Below are positions 50,698-60,415 of a DNA stretch of 64,000 nucleotides, in pieces. The position numbers and the translations under genes are program-made. Origin of the DNA: Streptomyces sp. R33 (GTDB lineage: Bacteria > Actinomycetota > Actinomycetes > Streptomycetales > Streptomycetaceae); the NCBI RefSeq assembly GCF_041200175.1, contig NZ_CP165727.1, positions 3,323,501-3,387,500 on the forward strand, written 5' to 3'. Each line of letters begins with the position of its first letter. Position 1 is the stretch's first letter. Under the pieces are notes generated by a model that was given only the letters and a program-made list of their open reading frames with translations, was not told the DNA's origin and did no database searches.

Positions 50698-53600
50698 TCA
50701 CTCCACCGTCTGCCGGCCCTCCGGGCGGGCGCTGCACGAGCTGCGGAAGGAGCAGTGGTCGCAGTGCTTGCCGGTGGCGGGCGCGAAGCGCTCGTCCAGG
50801 ACCCGGCCGGCGGCGGTGGCGAGCAGGTCGCCGACCCATTCGCCGTTCAGCGGCTGCTGCGCCTGGATCTTGGGCACCGCGTCGCCGCCGTCGCGCTGGG
50901 CGGCGCCCTGGCGCAGCTGTACCAGCTCGGCACCGCCCGCTTCGGGGCGCAGCCCGTCGAAGACCTCGTCGACGGCGCCTTCGCGTACGGCGAGCTGGTA
51001 CACGGCGAGCTGGGGGTGCCGCGCGACCTCGTCCTTCGTGGGCGCGGCCTTGCCGGTCTTGAAGTCCACGACGTACGCACGCCCCTGGGGGTCCGATTCG
51101 ACCCTGTCCATGGAGCCCCGGATCCGGACGGTGTGGTCGCCCGCTTCGAGCGTGACGTCGAACGCGTGCTCCGTGGCCACGGCCGCCCTGCCCGCGCGGT
51201 CGGTTGTGTGCCAGCGCAGGAAGCGCTCCAGGGCGGCGCGGGCGTTGTCCTTCTCCTGGCGGGATTTCCAGGGGGCGTCGAAGGCGAGGGCGTCCCAGAC
51301 GGAGTCGAGGCGTTCCATCAGGACGGCGAGATCGGCGGGGGTGCGGCCGGAGGCGACCTCGTCGGCGAGGACGTGGACGACGTTGCCGAAGCCCTGCGCG
51401 GCGGTGGAGGGGGCATCTGCCTTGACCTCGCGGCCGAGGAACCACTGGAGGGAGCAGGTGTTGGCGAGCTGGTCCAGGGCGCTGCCGGAGAGCGTGACGG
51501 GCCGGTCCCGGTCGCGCAGCGGGACGCTGCTGCGGGTGGGCTCGTACAGCCCCCACCAGCGCTGCGGGTGCGCGGCGGGGACCAGCGGGCGGTCGTCCTC
51601 GTCGGTGAGCGCGGCGAGGCGGGCGAGGCGGCGGGCGGCGGCGTCGCGCAGCGCGGGCGAGGCGTCGGGGTCGACGGTGGTGGCGCGCAGCTCGGCGACG
51701 AGCGCGGGGACGGCGAGGGGCCGGCGGGGTCGGCCGCTGACGTCCTTGGGGGTGACGCCGAGTTCGGTGAGGAAGCGGGAGGGCTGGTCGCCGTCCTCTG
51801 CGGGGGCCTTGACGGCGGTGACGACGAGGCGGTCGCGGGCGCGGGTGGCGGCGACGTAGAAGAGGCGGCGCTCCTCGGCGAGCAGCGCGCCGGGGGTGAG
51901 GGGCTCGGCGAGGCCGTCCCGGCCGATGCGGTCGGCTTCGAGGAGGGAGCCGCGTCGGCGCAGGTCGGGCCAGAGCCCTTCCTGTACGCCGGCCACGACG
52001 ACGAGCCGCCACTCCAGGCCCTTGGAACGGTGGGCGGTCATGAGGCGGACGGCCTCGGAGCGGGTGGCGCGGGTGGTGAGGGTGTCGGCGGCGATGTCCT
52101 CGGCCTCGAGCTGTTCGAGGAAGTTGAGGGCGCCGCGGCCGCCGGTGCGCTCCTCGGCGCGGGCGGCGGTGTCGAAGAGCGCGCAGACGGCGTCGAGATC
52201 GCGGTCGGCGTTGCGGCCGGCCGCGCCGCCGCGGCGGGCGCCCCGCTCCAGGCGCTGGGGCCAGGGGGTGCCCTCCCAGAGGGTCCACAGGGCCTCCTCG
52301 GCGGTGCCGCCGCCCTGGAGGAGCTCGCGGGCCTTGCGCAGGAGCAGGCCGAGGCGCTGTGCTCCGCGGGCGTAGGCGGGGTCGTGGGCGGTGAGCCGTT
52401 CGGGCTCGGCGAGGGCGCGGGCGAGCAGGACGTCGGAGGGGGCCGGCACCTTGATGCCGGCGGCCCGCTCCTCGTCGCGCAGGGCCCGCCCGAGCCGCCG
52501 CAGATCGGCGGCGTCCATCCCGCCGAGCGGCGAACTCAGCAGCGCCAGCGCCGCCTCGACCCCGACCCACCCTTCGCCCTCGCCCGAGGCGTGCCCGGAC
52601 CCGGCGCCGTCGCCGCCCTCGCCGTCGGAACGCTCGGCTTCGCCGCCGTCGCCCGCGGAAGGCCCGGGGGCACCGTCGTCGGCGGCGGCGGGCTCGCAGT
52701 CCGGTGCGGTGCCGGGGCCGGGCAGGCCGGGGCCGGCCGTGTCCGCGGCGGCGGAGGCCGGGGCCGGGGAGGGGCGGCCGTCGGCCGTGGCCGGGGTGGC
52801 GGCCGTGCGGAGGGCTGTGAGGAGGGGGGTGATCGCCGGTTCGTGGCGCAGGGGGGTGTCCGAGCCGTCCGTTTCCGCCGGGACTCCCGCCGAGATAAGG
52901 GCGCGGCGCATCGCCGGGAGGGTGCGGCCGCCGGCGCGGACCAGGACGGCCATGTCCTGCCACGGAACGCCGTCCTCCAGGTGCGCGCGGCGCAGGATGT
53001 CGGCGATGTTGTCCAGCTCGGCCCCGGCCGTGGGGTACGTGAACACCTCCACCGCGCCGCCCTCCCGGACCGGGGTCAGGGCGCGGTGGGCGCGGACCGC
53101 CTCCGAGGGGAGGCGCGGGACCGGCATGCGGGTGGTCAGGAGGCGGGTCGCCGCCAGGAGGTCGGCGCCCGAGCGCCGGGCCACCGTCAGGGCGTGCACC
53201 GACGCGCCCGGGAAGGAACCCTCGAAGTCCAGGATGTTGTTGATGTCGGCGCCGCGGAAGGCGTAGATCGACTGGTCCGGGTCGCCGAACGCGACCAGCG
53301 TGCCCGCCGGCCCGGCCAGGGCCCGCAGCAGGCGCATCTGGGAGGCGTCCGTGTCCTGGTACTCGTCCACGTAGATCACGTCGTAGGCGCCGGTGAGGGA
53401 CGGGGTGCGTTCCGCCAGCAGGACCGCCCGGTGGACCAGCTCCGCGTAGTCCAGCGTGCCCTGCATGTCGAGGACGTCCAGGTACTCGGAGAGGAACGCG
53501 GCCGCCGCCTTCCAGTCCGGGCGGCCCAGCCGGGTAGCGAACGCGTCCAGCGCCGTCGGGCCGAGGCCCAGCTCGCGGGCGCGGGCGAGCACCGCGCGGA

Positions 53601-54132
53601 CCTCGTCGGCGAAGCCGCGCGTGGTCAGCGCGGCCCGCAGGTCGTCCGGCCAGCGGATGGACCGGATGTGCCGCTGGCCCTCCAGCAGGGTGCGGACGGT
53701 CACGTCCTGCTCCGGACCGGACAGCAGGCGCAGCGGATCCGCGAACAGGTCGGTGTCCTGGTGGGCGCGGACCAGCCCGTAGCAGAAGGAGTGGAAAGTG
53801 GTGGCCTGCGGAGCCCGCGCCCCGCCGAGCCGCAGGGCGGCCCGGTCGCGCAGCTCCACCGCCGCCTTGCGGCTGAAGGTGAGGATCAGGATCCGGGCGG
53901 GGTCCGTCCCGGCTTCGACACGGGCCGCGGCCGCCTCGACCAGCGTGGTCGTCTTCCCGGTGCCCGGTCCGGCCAGGACGAGAAGCGGCCCGTGGGCGTG
54001 ATCAACCACCGCCTGCTGCGCTGCGTCCAGAACAGGGGGATCCACCCGCTGCGGCCCGGTGCGCACGAGGCGGTACGCGTCAGGGGTCCGCGTACGCCGC
54101 CGCTCGGAGCGGTCGGATGGAGAGGTGATCAC
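50698..54132 (-). CDS. adnA: AdnA-like helicase-nuclease subunit
   Basis: 1,144 aa, the other AdnAB subunit. Motor motifs: LAGPGTGKTTTL (Walker A), YVDEYQDTD, FGDPDQSIYAFRGAD and FYVAATRARDRL. The nuclease domain carries YVVDFKTGK, framed by four Cys (CSLQWFLG upstream; CDHCSFRSSC at the end) that likely hold an iron-sulfur cluster, as in AdnA/AddB proteins. A roughly 80-residue Gly/Ala/Pro/acidic insert (about 430-510) interrupts the motor. Assignment of A versus B rests on operon order and the Cys motif. The 246 nt upstream hold no recognised gene. Confidence 0.9.
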   Translation of the reverse strand: MITSPSDRSERRRTRTPDAYRLVRTGPQRVDPPVLDAAQQAVVDHAHGPLLVLAGPGTGKTTTLVEAAAARVEAGTDPARILILTFSRKAAVELRDRAALRLGGARAPQATTFHSFCYGLVRAHQDTDLFADPLRLLSGPEQDVTVRTLLEGQRHIRSIRWPDDLRAALTTRGFADEVRAVLARARELGLGPTALDAFATRLGRPDWKAAAAFLSEYLDVLDMQGTLDYAELVHRAVLLAERTPSLTGAYDVIYVDEYQDTDASQMRLLRALAGPAGTLVAFGDPDQSIYAFRGADINNILDFEGSFPGASVHALTVARRSGADLLAATRLLTTRMPVPRLPSEAVRAHRALTPVREGGAVEVFTYPTAGAELDNIADILRRAHLEDGVPWQDMAVLVRAGGRTLPAMRRALISAGVPAETDGSDTPLRHEPAITPLLTALRTAATPATADGRPSPAPASAAADTAGPGLPGPGTAPDCEPAAADDGAPGPSAGDGGEAERSDGEGGDGAGSGHASGEGEGWVGVEAALALLSSPLGGMDAADLRRLGRALRDEERAAGIKVPAPSDVLLARALAEPERLTAHDPAYARGAQRLGLLLRKARELLQGGGTAEEALWTLWEGTPWPQRLERGARRGGAAGRNADRDLDAVCALFDTAARAEERTGGRGALNFLEQLEAEDIAADTLTTRATRSEAVRLMTAHRSKGLEWRLVVVAGVQEGLWPDLRRRGSLLEADRIGRDGLAEPLTPGALLAEERRLFYVAATRARDRLVVTAVKAPAEDGDQPSRFLTELGVTPKDVSGRPRRPLAVPALVAELRATTVDPDASPALRDAAARRLARLAALTDEDDRPLVPAAHPQRWWGLYEPTRSSVPLRDRDRPVTLSGSALDQLANTCSLQWFLGREVKADAPSTAAQGFGNVVHVLADEVASGRTPADLAVLMERLDSVWDALAFDAPWKSRQEKDNARAALERFLRWHTTDRAGRAAVATEHAFDVTLEAGDHTVRIRGSMDRVESDPQGRAYVVDFKTGKAAPTKDEVARHPQLAVYQLAVREGAVDEVFDGLRPEAGGAELVQLRQGAAQRDGGDAVPKIQAQQPLNGEWVGDLLATAAGRVLDERFAPATGKHCDHCSFRSSCSARPEGRQTVE

Positions 54133-54378
54133 GTGGGGTGCCGGTCCAGGTCCTGGTGGGTCTGCGGTTACTGCGGCTGCTGCACTCGCTGCGGGCTCCG
54201 CGGCCGCTGCCGCGCTTGCCGAAGAGGCAACGCTACGGCAACCGGCGGGTCCCGCGCAGTTCCCCGGGGCAGGGGCAGGGGGGCCGCAGCACTGCTCGCC
54301 GGTCCCCCGGACCGTCCCCCGTACCGTCGCCCGTACGGGCGCTCGACCGCCCGCCCGGGCTCCGCATGGACCAAGCTG

Positions 54379-54726
54379 TCAGATGTGACCCTCGTCCCGT
54401 GCGGCGTGCTCCTCCGGCCCGTCCCAGCGCGCCCGCGGCATGTTCAGCCGGGCCTCGCCGTCGGCGGTCAGCCGCAGCGGGGTGGCCTCCGCGCGGTAGT
54501 GCTCCAGGGCCCGGTGCTCGCTGCCGGGCAGCGGTCGTCCGTCCGCCCGGACCACCCGCCACCAGGGCACGGCTCCCCCGTACAGGGCCATCACGCGCCC
54601 GACTTGGCGCGGCCCGCCCTCGCCGAGCCATTCGGCGACGTCCCCGTACGTCATCACCCGGCCGGGCGGAATCCGCTCGGCCGCCTCCAGCACCCGCTCC
54701 GCGTACGCGGGCAGCTCTTCGCTCAT
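54379..54726 (-). CDS. Alkyltransferase-like protein (MGMT family without active Cys)
   Basis: 115 aa. Matches the DNA-binding domain of O6-alkylguanine transferases: IPPGRVMTYGDVAEWLG as the helix-turn-helix and VGRVMALYGGAVPWWRVV. The PCHR active-site motif is replaced by PWWRV, so it cannot accept alkyl groups itself. Such Atl proteins bind alkylated bases and hand them to nucleotide excision repair, consistent with the nearby UvrD2. ATG 54726 has GGGCGGA upstream; two ATGs lie up to seven codons earlier. Confidence 0.88.
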   Translation of the reverse strand: MSEELPAYAERVLEAAERIPPGRVMTYGDVAEWLGEGGPRQVGRVMALYGGAVPWWRVVRADGRPLPGSEHRALEHYRAEATPLRLTADGEARLNMPRARWDGPEEHAARDEGHI

Positions 54727-54893
54727 TCCGCCCATGGTGCCGTACATCACGGACCGGTTCCCGGAAGGTTTCCTTCCGTACCGGCGCGCACCCTGATGAC
54801 CCGCCCGCCGGTCGGTCCGTGCCACCATCTTCCGGGCGGTGACTGGTGATACGTGATCAAGAAGAGACGGAAGTGACGACGAAGGAGCAGGGT

Positions 54894-57725
54894 GTGAGTC
54901 CTCCGGACGGCGCGGCTGAGGACGACGGCACGCGCCCGGACCCGCACCCCGGGCCCGGGCCCGGGAAGCTCCCCGACGAGCCCCCCGGCCGGGCCGCACC
55001 CGGCCCCCGGGCCCGGGCCAACGCCGGAGCCGGAGCCGGAGCCGAGGATGCAGCCGGAGCCGGGAACGAGCCCGGCGCCGACGGGCCGCACGGGCGCGCC
55101 TCCGCGCCCGCCGACCAGGTCGAGGTCGACGAGCCGCTGCTCGCCGCCCGCGTCCACCGCCCCTCCGACCTCGTACGCCTGCTCGTCGGTGTCCTCGGCA
55201 TCGCCGTCGTCCTCGCCATCGCCGCCTTCGCCCACCGCACCACCGCCGGCCTCGAAGCCGACATCTCCCAGGGCACCGGTGCCGCGCCCGATCTGCTGAT
55301 CAAGGTCGCCGGGCTGGTGTCCAGCATCGCCGTGCTGCTCGTACCCGTGGCCTTCGCCATCGAGCGGCTGATCAAGCGGGACGGACTGCGCATCGCCGAC
55401 GGCGTGCTCGCCGCGGTCCTCGCGCACGGCGTCACCCTGGCCACGGACCTGTGGGTCTCCCAGGCCGCCTCCGACACCATCCAGGAAGCCCTCACCCGTC
55501 CCACCAGCGTCGGCGGCCCCATCACCGACCCGGTGCACGGCTACCTCGCGCCCGTCATCGCGTACATGACCGCCGTCGGCATGACCCGCAGGCCGCGCTG
55601 GCGGGTCGCGCTGTGGGTGGTGCTGCTGCTCGACGCCTTCGCGATGCTGGTCAGCGGGTACACCACCCCGTTCTCGATCATCCTGACCGTGCTGATCGGC
55701 TGGAGCGTCGCGTACGGGACCCTGTACGCCGTCGGCTCGCCGAACGTCCGCCCCACCGGGCAGACCCTCCTCGCCGGCCTGCGCCGGGTCGGCTTCAAGC
55801 CGGTCAGCGCCATGCGCGCGGAGCTCCCGGACGGCGCCGACGCCTCGGAGGTGAGCGACCGGGGCCGCCGGTACCACGTCACGCTGGAGGACGGCCCGCC
55901 GCTCGACGTCACCGTCGTCGACCGCGAGCAGCAGGCGCACGGGTTCTTCTACCGGGTCTGGCGCCGGCTCACCCTGCGCGGCATCACGACCCGGCGCAGC
56001 CTCCAGTCGCTGCGCCAGGCACTGGAGCAGGAGGCGCTCCTCGCGTACGCGGCCATCGCGGCCGGGGCCAACGCGCCGAAGCTGATCGCCACCTCCGAAC
56101 TCGGCCCGGACGCCGTGATGCTCGTGTACGAGCACCTGGACGGCCGGCCCCTCGACGCGCTCGCCGACGAGGAGATCACCGACGACCTGACCCGCAGCAC
56201 GTGGAAGCAGGTACGGGCCCTCCAGTCGCGGCGGATCGCGCACCGGCGGCTCACCGGCGACGCGCTCGTGGTGGATCGTTCCGGCAATGTCGTCCTCACC
56301 GACCTGCGCGGCGGCGAGATCGCGGCCGGCGACCTGGTGCTCCGGATGGACATCGCGCAGCTGCTGACCACGCTCGGCCTGCGGGTCGGCGCGGAGCGCG
56401 CGGTGGCCTCGGCGGTGTCGGTGCTCGGCCCGGACGCGGTGGCGGACTGCCTGCCGCTGCTCCAGCCGATCGCACTGAGCCGCTCCACCCGGGCGACGCT
56501 GCGCAGGCTGGCCCGGGAGCGGGCCGACCGGCAGCGGGAGGCCGTACTGGAGTCTTCGCGGGCGGCGAAGGCGGCACGCGAGGCGGCTGCGGAGGAGGCG
56601 AAGCCGGACCGGCAGACGGGCAAGGCGGGCAAGCCCGGGGCCAAGGCGGCGGCGGTCACGGCCGCGGAGAAGAAGGCCGAGAAGAAGGCGCTGGACGACG
56701 CGCTCGACGGGGCCCGCGAGGAGGACCTGCTGAGCCAGATCCGCCAGCAGGTGCTGCTGATCCGCCCACAGGCGCCGGTGGAGCCGGCCCGGCTGGAGCG
56801 GATCCGGCCGCGCACGCTGGTGTCGTTCATCGCGGGCGCGTTCGGTGCGTATTTCCTGCTCACGCAGCTGGCGCACGTGGACTTCGCGACGATCGTCGGC
56901 GAGGCGGAGTGGGGCTGGGTGGGGGCCGCGCTGGCCTTCTCGGCCCTGACGTACTTCGCGGCGGCCATGAGCCTGCTGGGCTTCGTGCCGGAGCGGGTGC
57001 CGTTCCTGCGGACGGTGGTCGCGCAGGTGGCGGGGTCCTTCGTGAAGCTGGTGGCACCGGCGGCGGTCGGCGGTGTCGCACTGAACACGCGGTTCCTGCA
57101 GCGGGCCGGGATCCGGCCGGGGCTGGCGGTGGCGAGCGTGGGTGCCTCGCAGCTGTTCGGGCTGGCGAGCCACATCCTGCTGCTGCTGGCCTTCGGCTAC
57201 CTGACGGGCACCGAGAAGACCCCGGAGATGACCCCGTCCCGGACGGTCATCGCGGGTCTGCTGACGGTGGCGGTGCTGGTGCTGGTGGTGACGGCGGTGC
57301 CGATCCTGCGGAAGTTCGTGGCGACGCGGGTGCGGGCGCTGTTCGCGGGTGTCGTGCCGCGCATGCTGGACGTGCTCCAGCGGCCGCAGAAGCTCATGAC
57401 GGGCATCGGCGGCATGCTGCTGCTGACCGGCTGCTTCGTGATGTGCCTGGACGCGTCGATCCGGGCGTTCGGGGGCGGCCAGGCCATCAGCTACGCGAGC
57501 ATCGCGGTGGTCTTCCTTGCGGGCAACGCCCTGGGGTCCGCGGCGCCGACGCCGGGCGGTATCGGCGCGGTGGAGACGACCCTGACGCTGGGCCTGATCG
57601 CCGCCGGGCTGGACAAGGAGGTCGCCATCTCGGCGGTGCTGCTGTTCCGCCTGATGACGTTCTGGCTGCCGGTGCTGCCGGGCTGGATCTCGTTCAACTA
57701 CCTGACCCGCAAGGAAGCCATCTAG
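54894..57725 (+). CDS. Membrane protein: pseudokinase-like domain plus UPF0104 flippase-type domain
   Basis: About 943 aa. A disordered Gly/Pro/Ala-rich N-terminus (1-85) precedes about six membrane helices (about 90-280), a soluble domain resembling aminoglycoside-phosphotransferase kinases (about 320-590; VYEHLDGRPLDAL, then VLTDLRGGE) and a second membrane block (about 640-940) of the lysylphosphatidylglycerol synthase N-terminal type (UPF0104). The kinase catalytic loop reads IAHRRLTGDALVVD and lacks the usual HxDxxxxN Asp, so it looks like a pseudokinase. GTG 54894 has AAGGAG at ideal spacing. Confidence 0.85.
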   Translation: MSPPDGAAEDDGTRPDPHPGPGPGKLPDEPPGRAAPGPRARANAGAGAGAEDAAGAGNEPGADGPHGRASAPADQVEVDEPLLAARVHRPSDLVRLLVGVLGIAVVLAIAAFAHRTTAGLEADISQGTGAAPDLLIKVAGLVSSIAVLLVPVAFAIERLIKRDGLRIADGVLAAVLAHGVTLATDLWVSQAASDTIQEALTRPTSVGGPITDPVHGYLAPVIAYMTAVGMTRRPRWRVALWVVLLLDAFAMLVSGYTTPFSIILTVLIGWSVAYGTLYAVGSPNVRPTGQTLLAGLRRVGFKPVSAMRAELPDGADASEVSDRGRRYHVTLEDGPPLDVTVVDREQQAHGFFYRVWRRLTLRGITTRRSLQSLRQALEQEALLAYAAIAAGANAPKLIATSELGPDAVMLVYEHLDGRPLDALADEEITDDLTRSTWKQVRALQSRRIAHRRLTGDALVVDRSGNVVLTDLRGGEIAAGDLVLRMDIAQLLTTLGLRVGAERAVASAVSVLGPDAVADCLPLLQPIALSRSTRATLRRLARERADRQREAVLESSRAAKAAREAAAEEAKPDRQTGKAGKPGAKAAAVTAAEKKAEKKALDDALDGAREEDLLSQIRQQVLLIRPQAPVEPARLERIRPRTLVSFIAGAFGAYFLLTQLAHVDFATIVGEAEWGWVGAALAFSALTYFAAAMSLLGFVPERVPFLRTVVAQVAGSFVKLVAPAAVGGVALNTRFLQRAGIRPGLAVASVGASQLFGLASHILLLLAFGYLTGTEKTPEMTPSRTVIAGLLTVAVLVLVVTAVPILRKFVATRVRALFAGVVPRMLDVLQRPQKLMTGIGGMLLLTGCFVMCLDASIRAFGGGQAISYASIAVVFLAGNALGSAAPTPGGIGAVETTLTLGLIAAGLDKEVAISAVLLFRLMTFWLPVLPGWISFNYLTRKEAI

Positions 57726-57990
57726 CTCCGCGGGGTCGGGGGTGCCGGGCCGCGGCAGCAGGGCTGCGGCTGCGGCGCCGTCGCACACCCCGGCTGCGCC
57801 GGGCTTGGCGGCCCTCCACTCCTGACGCCGTCTCAATATGTGCGCTCGACCCGACCCTGAGTCCGGATCCAGTACCACGAGGAGACTACGAGCGGGCTCT
57901 GCGATCGCAGAACCCCGAGCGAGTCATACGATTGGAAGGCCCGGCCGACCTGAACGCGCTGCGGCAGCTACGCAGGAACACGCAGTGGAG

Positions 57991-58665
57991 GTGACCACGG
58001 AGGAACCACTGTCGCGCTTCCAGCGCGCCAAGGCGGCCCTTGAGCGATTCGCGCCTGTGGTCTGGCTCAAGTCCACCAGCGAAATCAATCGCACCACCGG
58101 GCTCGTCCAGGCACCCACGCTCGGTTGGCGTTTTAGCGAGCCACACCCGGAGCTGAAGGGAATGTTCGCCTCTGTGGTGCGAGATGCACCGCGAAACATC
58201 GCCTGGCTCTTCGACGAAAAGAAGAACTCATTGATTGTGCCGGCGAGGCTGATCAACGAGTCCGGTCCGGATGGAGCCGGCCTCAATGATCTCGCAGCGG
58301 CCATCAGCCAGCACGACCAGGAGTTCTGTGTCGCCGCGTCCGAGGACATCGAACTCATCATTCAGGCGATCGCCGCGCAGCCCGCACCGCCGACCGCGGC
58401 GCGGCTGTACGTGACCCAGCTCGCCAGGAGCTCCGCCGAGGAGCTGCTGTGCGTGGCGGAAAGCCTCACCGGTGAGGCAGAGGTCGGCATGGTGTTCCGA
58501 GCCGTCGGTGTGCCCGGCGTCGAGGTTCTGCTGACCGCGCTCCGCTGGTACCCGCCCCGGCCGGAAACCAGGCGGCGCGGCCCGCTGGCCAAAATCACCC
58601 TCGCTGGCAGCGGAGCAGGGCGGATCGGCCTCAAGGAACTGCTCGTCAGCGTTTCCGACCGTTGA
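57991..58665 (+). CDS. Hypothetical protein of lower GC content
   Basis: 224 aa, unrecognised. Soluble, with segments PVVWLKSTSEINRTTGLVQA, NIAWLFDEKKNSLIVPARLI and EFCVAASEDIELIIQAIAAQ, and a C-terminal VEVLLTALRWYPPRPETRRR. The first two thirds use A/T third positions far more than neighbouring genes, which may indicate older transfer. GTG 57991 abuts TGGAG and is the only start that avoids clearly non-coding upstream codons. The 265-nt gap before it contains no supported gene; a frame there ending at 57994 has no plausible start. Confidence 0.7.
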   Translation: MTTEEPLSRFQRAKAALERFAPVVWLKSTSEINRTTGLVQAPTLGWRFSEPHPELKGMFASVVRDAPRNIAWLFDEKKNSLIVPARLINESGPDGAGLNDLAAAISQHDQEFCVAASEDIELIIQAIAAQPAPPTAARLYVTQLARSSAEELLCVAESLTGEAEVGMVFRAVGVPGVEVLLTALRWYPPRPETRRRGPLAKITLAGSGAGRIGLKELLVSVSDR

Positions 58666-58749
58666 AGTCGCCCAGGTCACCTCTGACCACGGCGCCCCGA
58701 ATGGGTCAGCGCAGGGGCGGGGCGGGTGGGGCGGTCGCAGGATGGGGGC

Positions 58750-60345
58750 ATGTCGAGAAACCTCCTGCGGGGTGCCGTTGCCGTTGTCGTTGCCCTTGGG
58801 CTGGCCGGGGTCAGTGGGTGTTCCGACGAGAGCGAGAAGAAGCCCGAGGCCGGCGGGACCCCGGGTGCCGCGCCGCTGAAGTGGGGGGAGTGCGAGGCGC
58901 CCACCGTCGCCGAAGGCGGGGGGCAGGCGCCGCCCAAGGACTGGGAGTGCGCCACGCTCCACGTGCCCCTCGACTACGCCAAGCCCGAGGGCGAGACCAT
59001 TCCGCTCGCGCTGATCCGGGCCAAGGCGCGGGACAAGGGCAAGCGGCTCGGGTCGCTCGTGTTCAACTTCGGCGGTCCCGGGGGGTCCGGGATCAGTACG
59101 CTGCCCGGCGCCGCCAAGGAGTACGAGGCCCTCCGCTCGCGGTACGACCTCGTGAGCTTCGACCCGCGCGGCGTCGGCCGCAGCGCCCCCGTCCGGTGCG
59201 AGGACGACAAGCAGCTCGACGCCTACTACGCCCAGGACTCCAGCCCCGAGACACCGGCCGAGGAGAAGGCCTTCGTCGGCAACATCGACAAGTACCAGCA
59301 GGCCTGCAAGGACAACTCCGGCCGCCTGCTGCCGTACGTCGGCACCGAGAACGCCGCCCGCGACCTCGACCGGATCCGCCAGGCCCTCGGCGACGACAAG
59401 CTGAACTACTTCGGGATCTCCTACGGCACCGAGCTCGGCGGGGTCTACGCCCACCTCTTCCCGAAGAACGTCGGCCGGGCCGTCTTCGACGCCGTCGTCG
59501 ATCCGACCAAGACCTCCGAGGAGGGGGCACTGGGCCAGGCCAAGGGGTTCCAGCTGGCCCTCGGCAACTTCGCGCAGGACTGCGTGAACCGCGGCGACGA
59601 GTGCCGGCTCCAGGGCAGCACCGCCAAGGAGATCGAGGACAACATCATCAAGCTGCAGAAGAGCCTGGCCGACAAGCCCATCCCCGGCATCGGCACGCGG
59701 ATGCTCACCGACTCCGCCGCGACCAACGGCATCGCGCAGGCCCTGTACTCCCAGGAGCTGTGGCCGCTGCTGGAGCAGGGGCTGGACGAGGCCGAAGGCG
59801 GGCAGGGGCAGCTGCTGATGACGCTGTCCGACGCGCTCAACGGCCGTGACCAGCAGGGGCACTACAGCAACATCGGCGCCGCCAACACGGCGATCAACTG
59901 CGCCGACTTCAAGGACCGGTTCACGCTCGAGCAGACGAAGGCGAAGCTGCCGGCCTTCCGCGCCGCCTCTCCCGTCTTCGGGGACTTCCTCGGCTGGGCC
60001 CTGATGAGCTGCACCGACTGGCCGGTCCCGGGCGCCTGGGAGACCCCGGACGTCTCGGCCCCCGGCGCCGCGCCCATCCTGGTGATCGGCAACACCGGCG
60101 ACCCGGCCACCCCGTACGAGGGCGCCCGCAAGATGGTGGAGCGGCTCGGCCCCGGCGTCGGTGTGGAGCTCACGTACAAGGGCGAGGGGCACGGGGCGTA
60201 CAACAGCGGCGACAAGTGCGTGCAGCAGGCGGTGAACTCCTACCTGCTGGACGGGAAGGTCCCCGCCGCCGACACGGTCTGCACCGCTTCGCAGAACCCC
60301 TCCGGGACGCCCGTCGCACCGGAGCCCCCGCCGCAGGGCGCCTGA
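58750..60345 (+). CDS. Secreted lipoprotein alpha/beta hydrolase (Tap/Slp-type peptidase)
   Basis: 531 aa. Lipoprotein signal with lipobox VSGC (Cys24), then an alpha/beta-hydrolase domain with FGGPGGSG near residue 102, nucleophile GISYGTE (Ser near 220), TGDPATP for the Asp and GEGHGAY for the His. This is the layout of Streptomyces tripeptidyl aminopeptidase-like SlpD/SlpE proteins, which clip peptides outside the cell. Six or more Cys in the mature part suggest disulfides. ATG 58750 has GGGGG at close range. A strong terminator follows. Confidence 0.92.
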   Translation: MSRNLLRGAVAVVVALGLAGVSGCSDESEKKPEAGGTPGAAPLKWGECEAPTVAEGGGQAPPKDWECATLHVPLDYAKPEGETIPLALIRAKARDKGKRLGSLVFNFGGPGGSGISTLPGAAKEYEALRSRYDLVSFDPRGVGRSAPVRCEDDKQLDAYYAQDSSPETPAEEKAFVGNIDKYQQACKDNSGRLLPYVGTENAARDLDRIRQALGDDKLNYFGISYGTELGGVYAHLFPKNVGRAVFDAVVDPTKTSEEGALGQAKGFQLALGNFAQDCVNRGDECRLQGSTAKEIEDNIIKLQKSLADKPIPGIGTRMLTDSAATNGIAQALYSQELWPLLEQGLDEAEGGQGQLLMTLSDALNGRDQQGHYSNIGAANTAINCADFKDRFTLEQTKAKLPAFRAASPVFGDFLGWALMSCTDWPVPGAWETPDVSAPGAAPILVIGNTGDPATPYEGARKMVERLGPGVGVELTYKGEGHGAYNSGDKCVQQAVNSYLLDGKVPAADTVCTASQNPSGTPVAPEPPPQGA

Positions 60346-60351
60346 CACACC

Positions 60352-60387
60352 GAGGGGGCCTTCCGCGGCTGCGCGGAAGGCCCCCTC
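60352..60387. terminator. Bidirectional hairpin between the peptidase and moeZ genes
   Basis: GAGGGGGCCTTCCGCG-GCTG-CGCGGAAGGCCCCCTC is a perfect 16-bp stem with a 4-nt loop between convergent genes. Confidence 0.9.
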
Positions 60388-60415
60388 CGGGACGTGACGA
60401 GTAGACCTAGTAGAC

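Noticed and set aside
45472..54849. A single open frame of more than 3,100 codons on the plus strand
   Set aside because: It is antisense to nudC, the dipeptidase, adnB and adnA, all with clear catalytic motifs. High GC removes stop codons from the opposite frame; its translation is Gly/Arg/Val-rich with no domain.
57838..57994. Short frame ending DLNALRQLRRNTQW that overlaps the start of the unknown gene by GTGA
   Set aside because: The peptide looks protein-like, but no ATG, GTG or well-placed TTG precedes it after the AGGAGA site, so I could not support a start.
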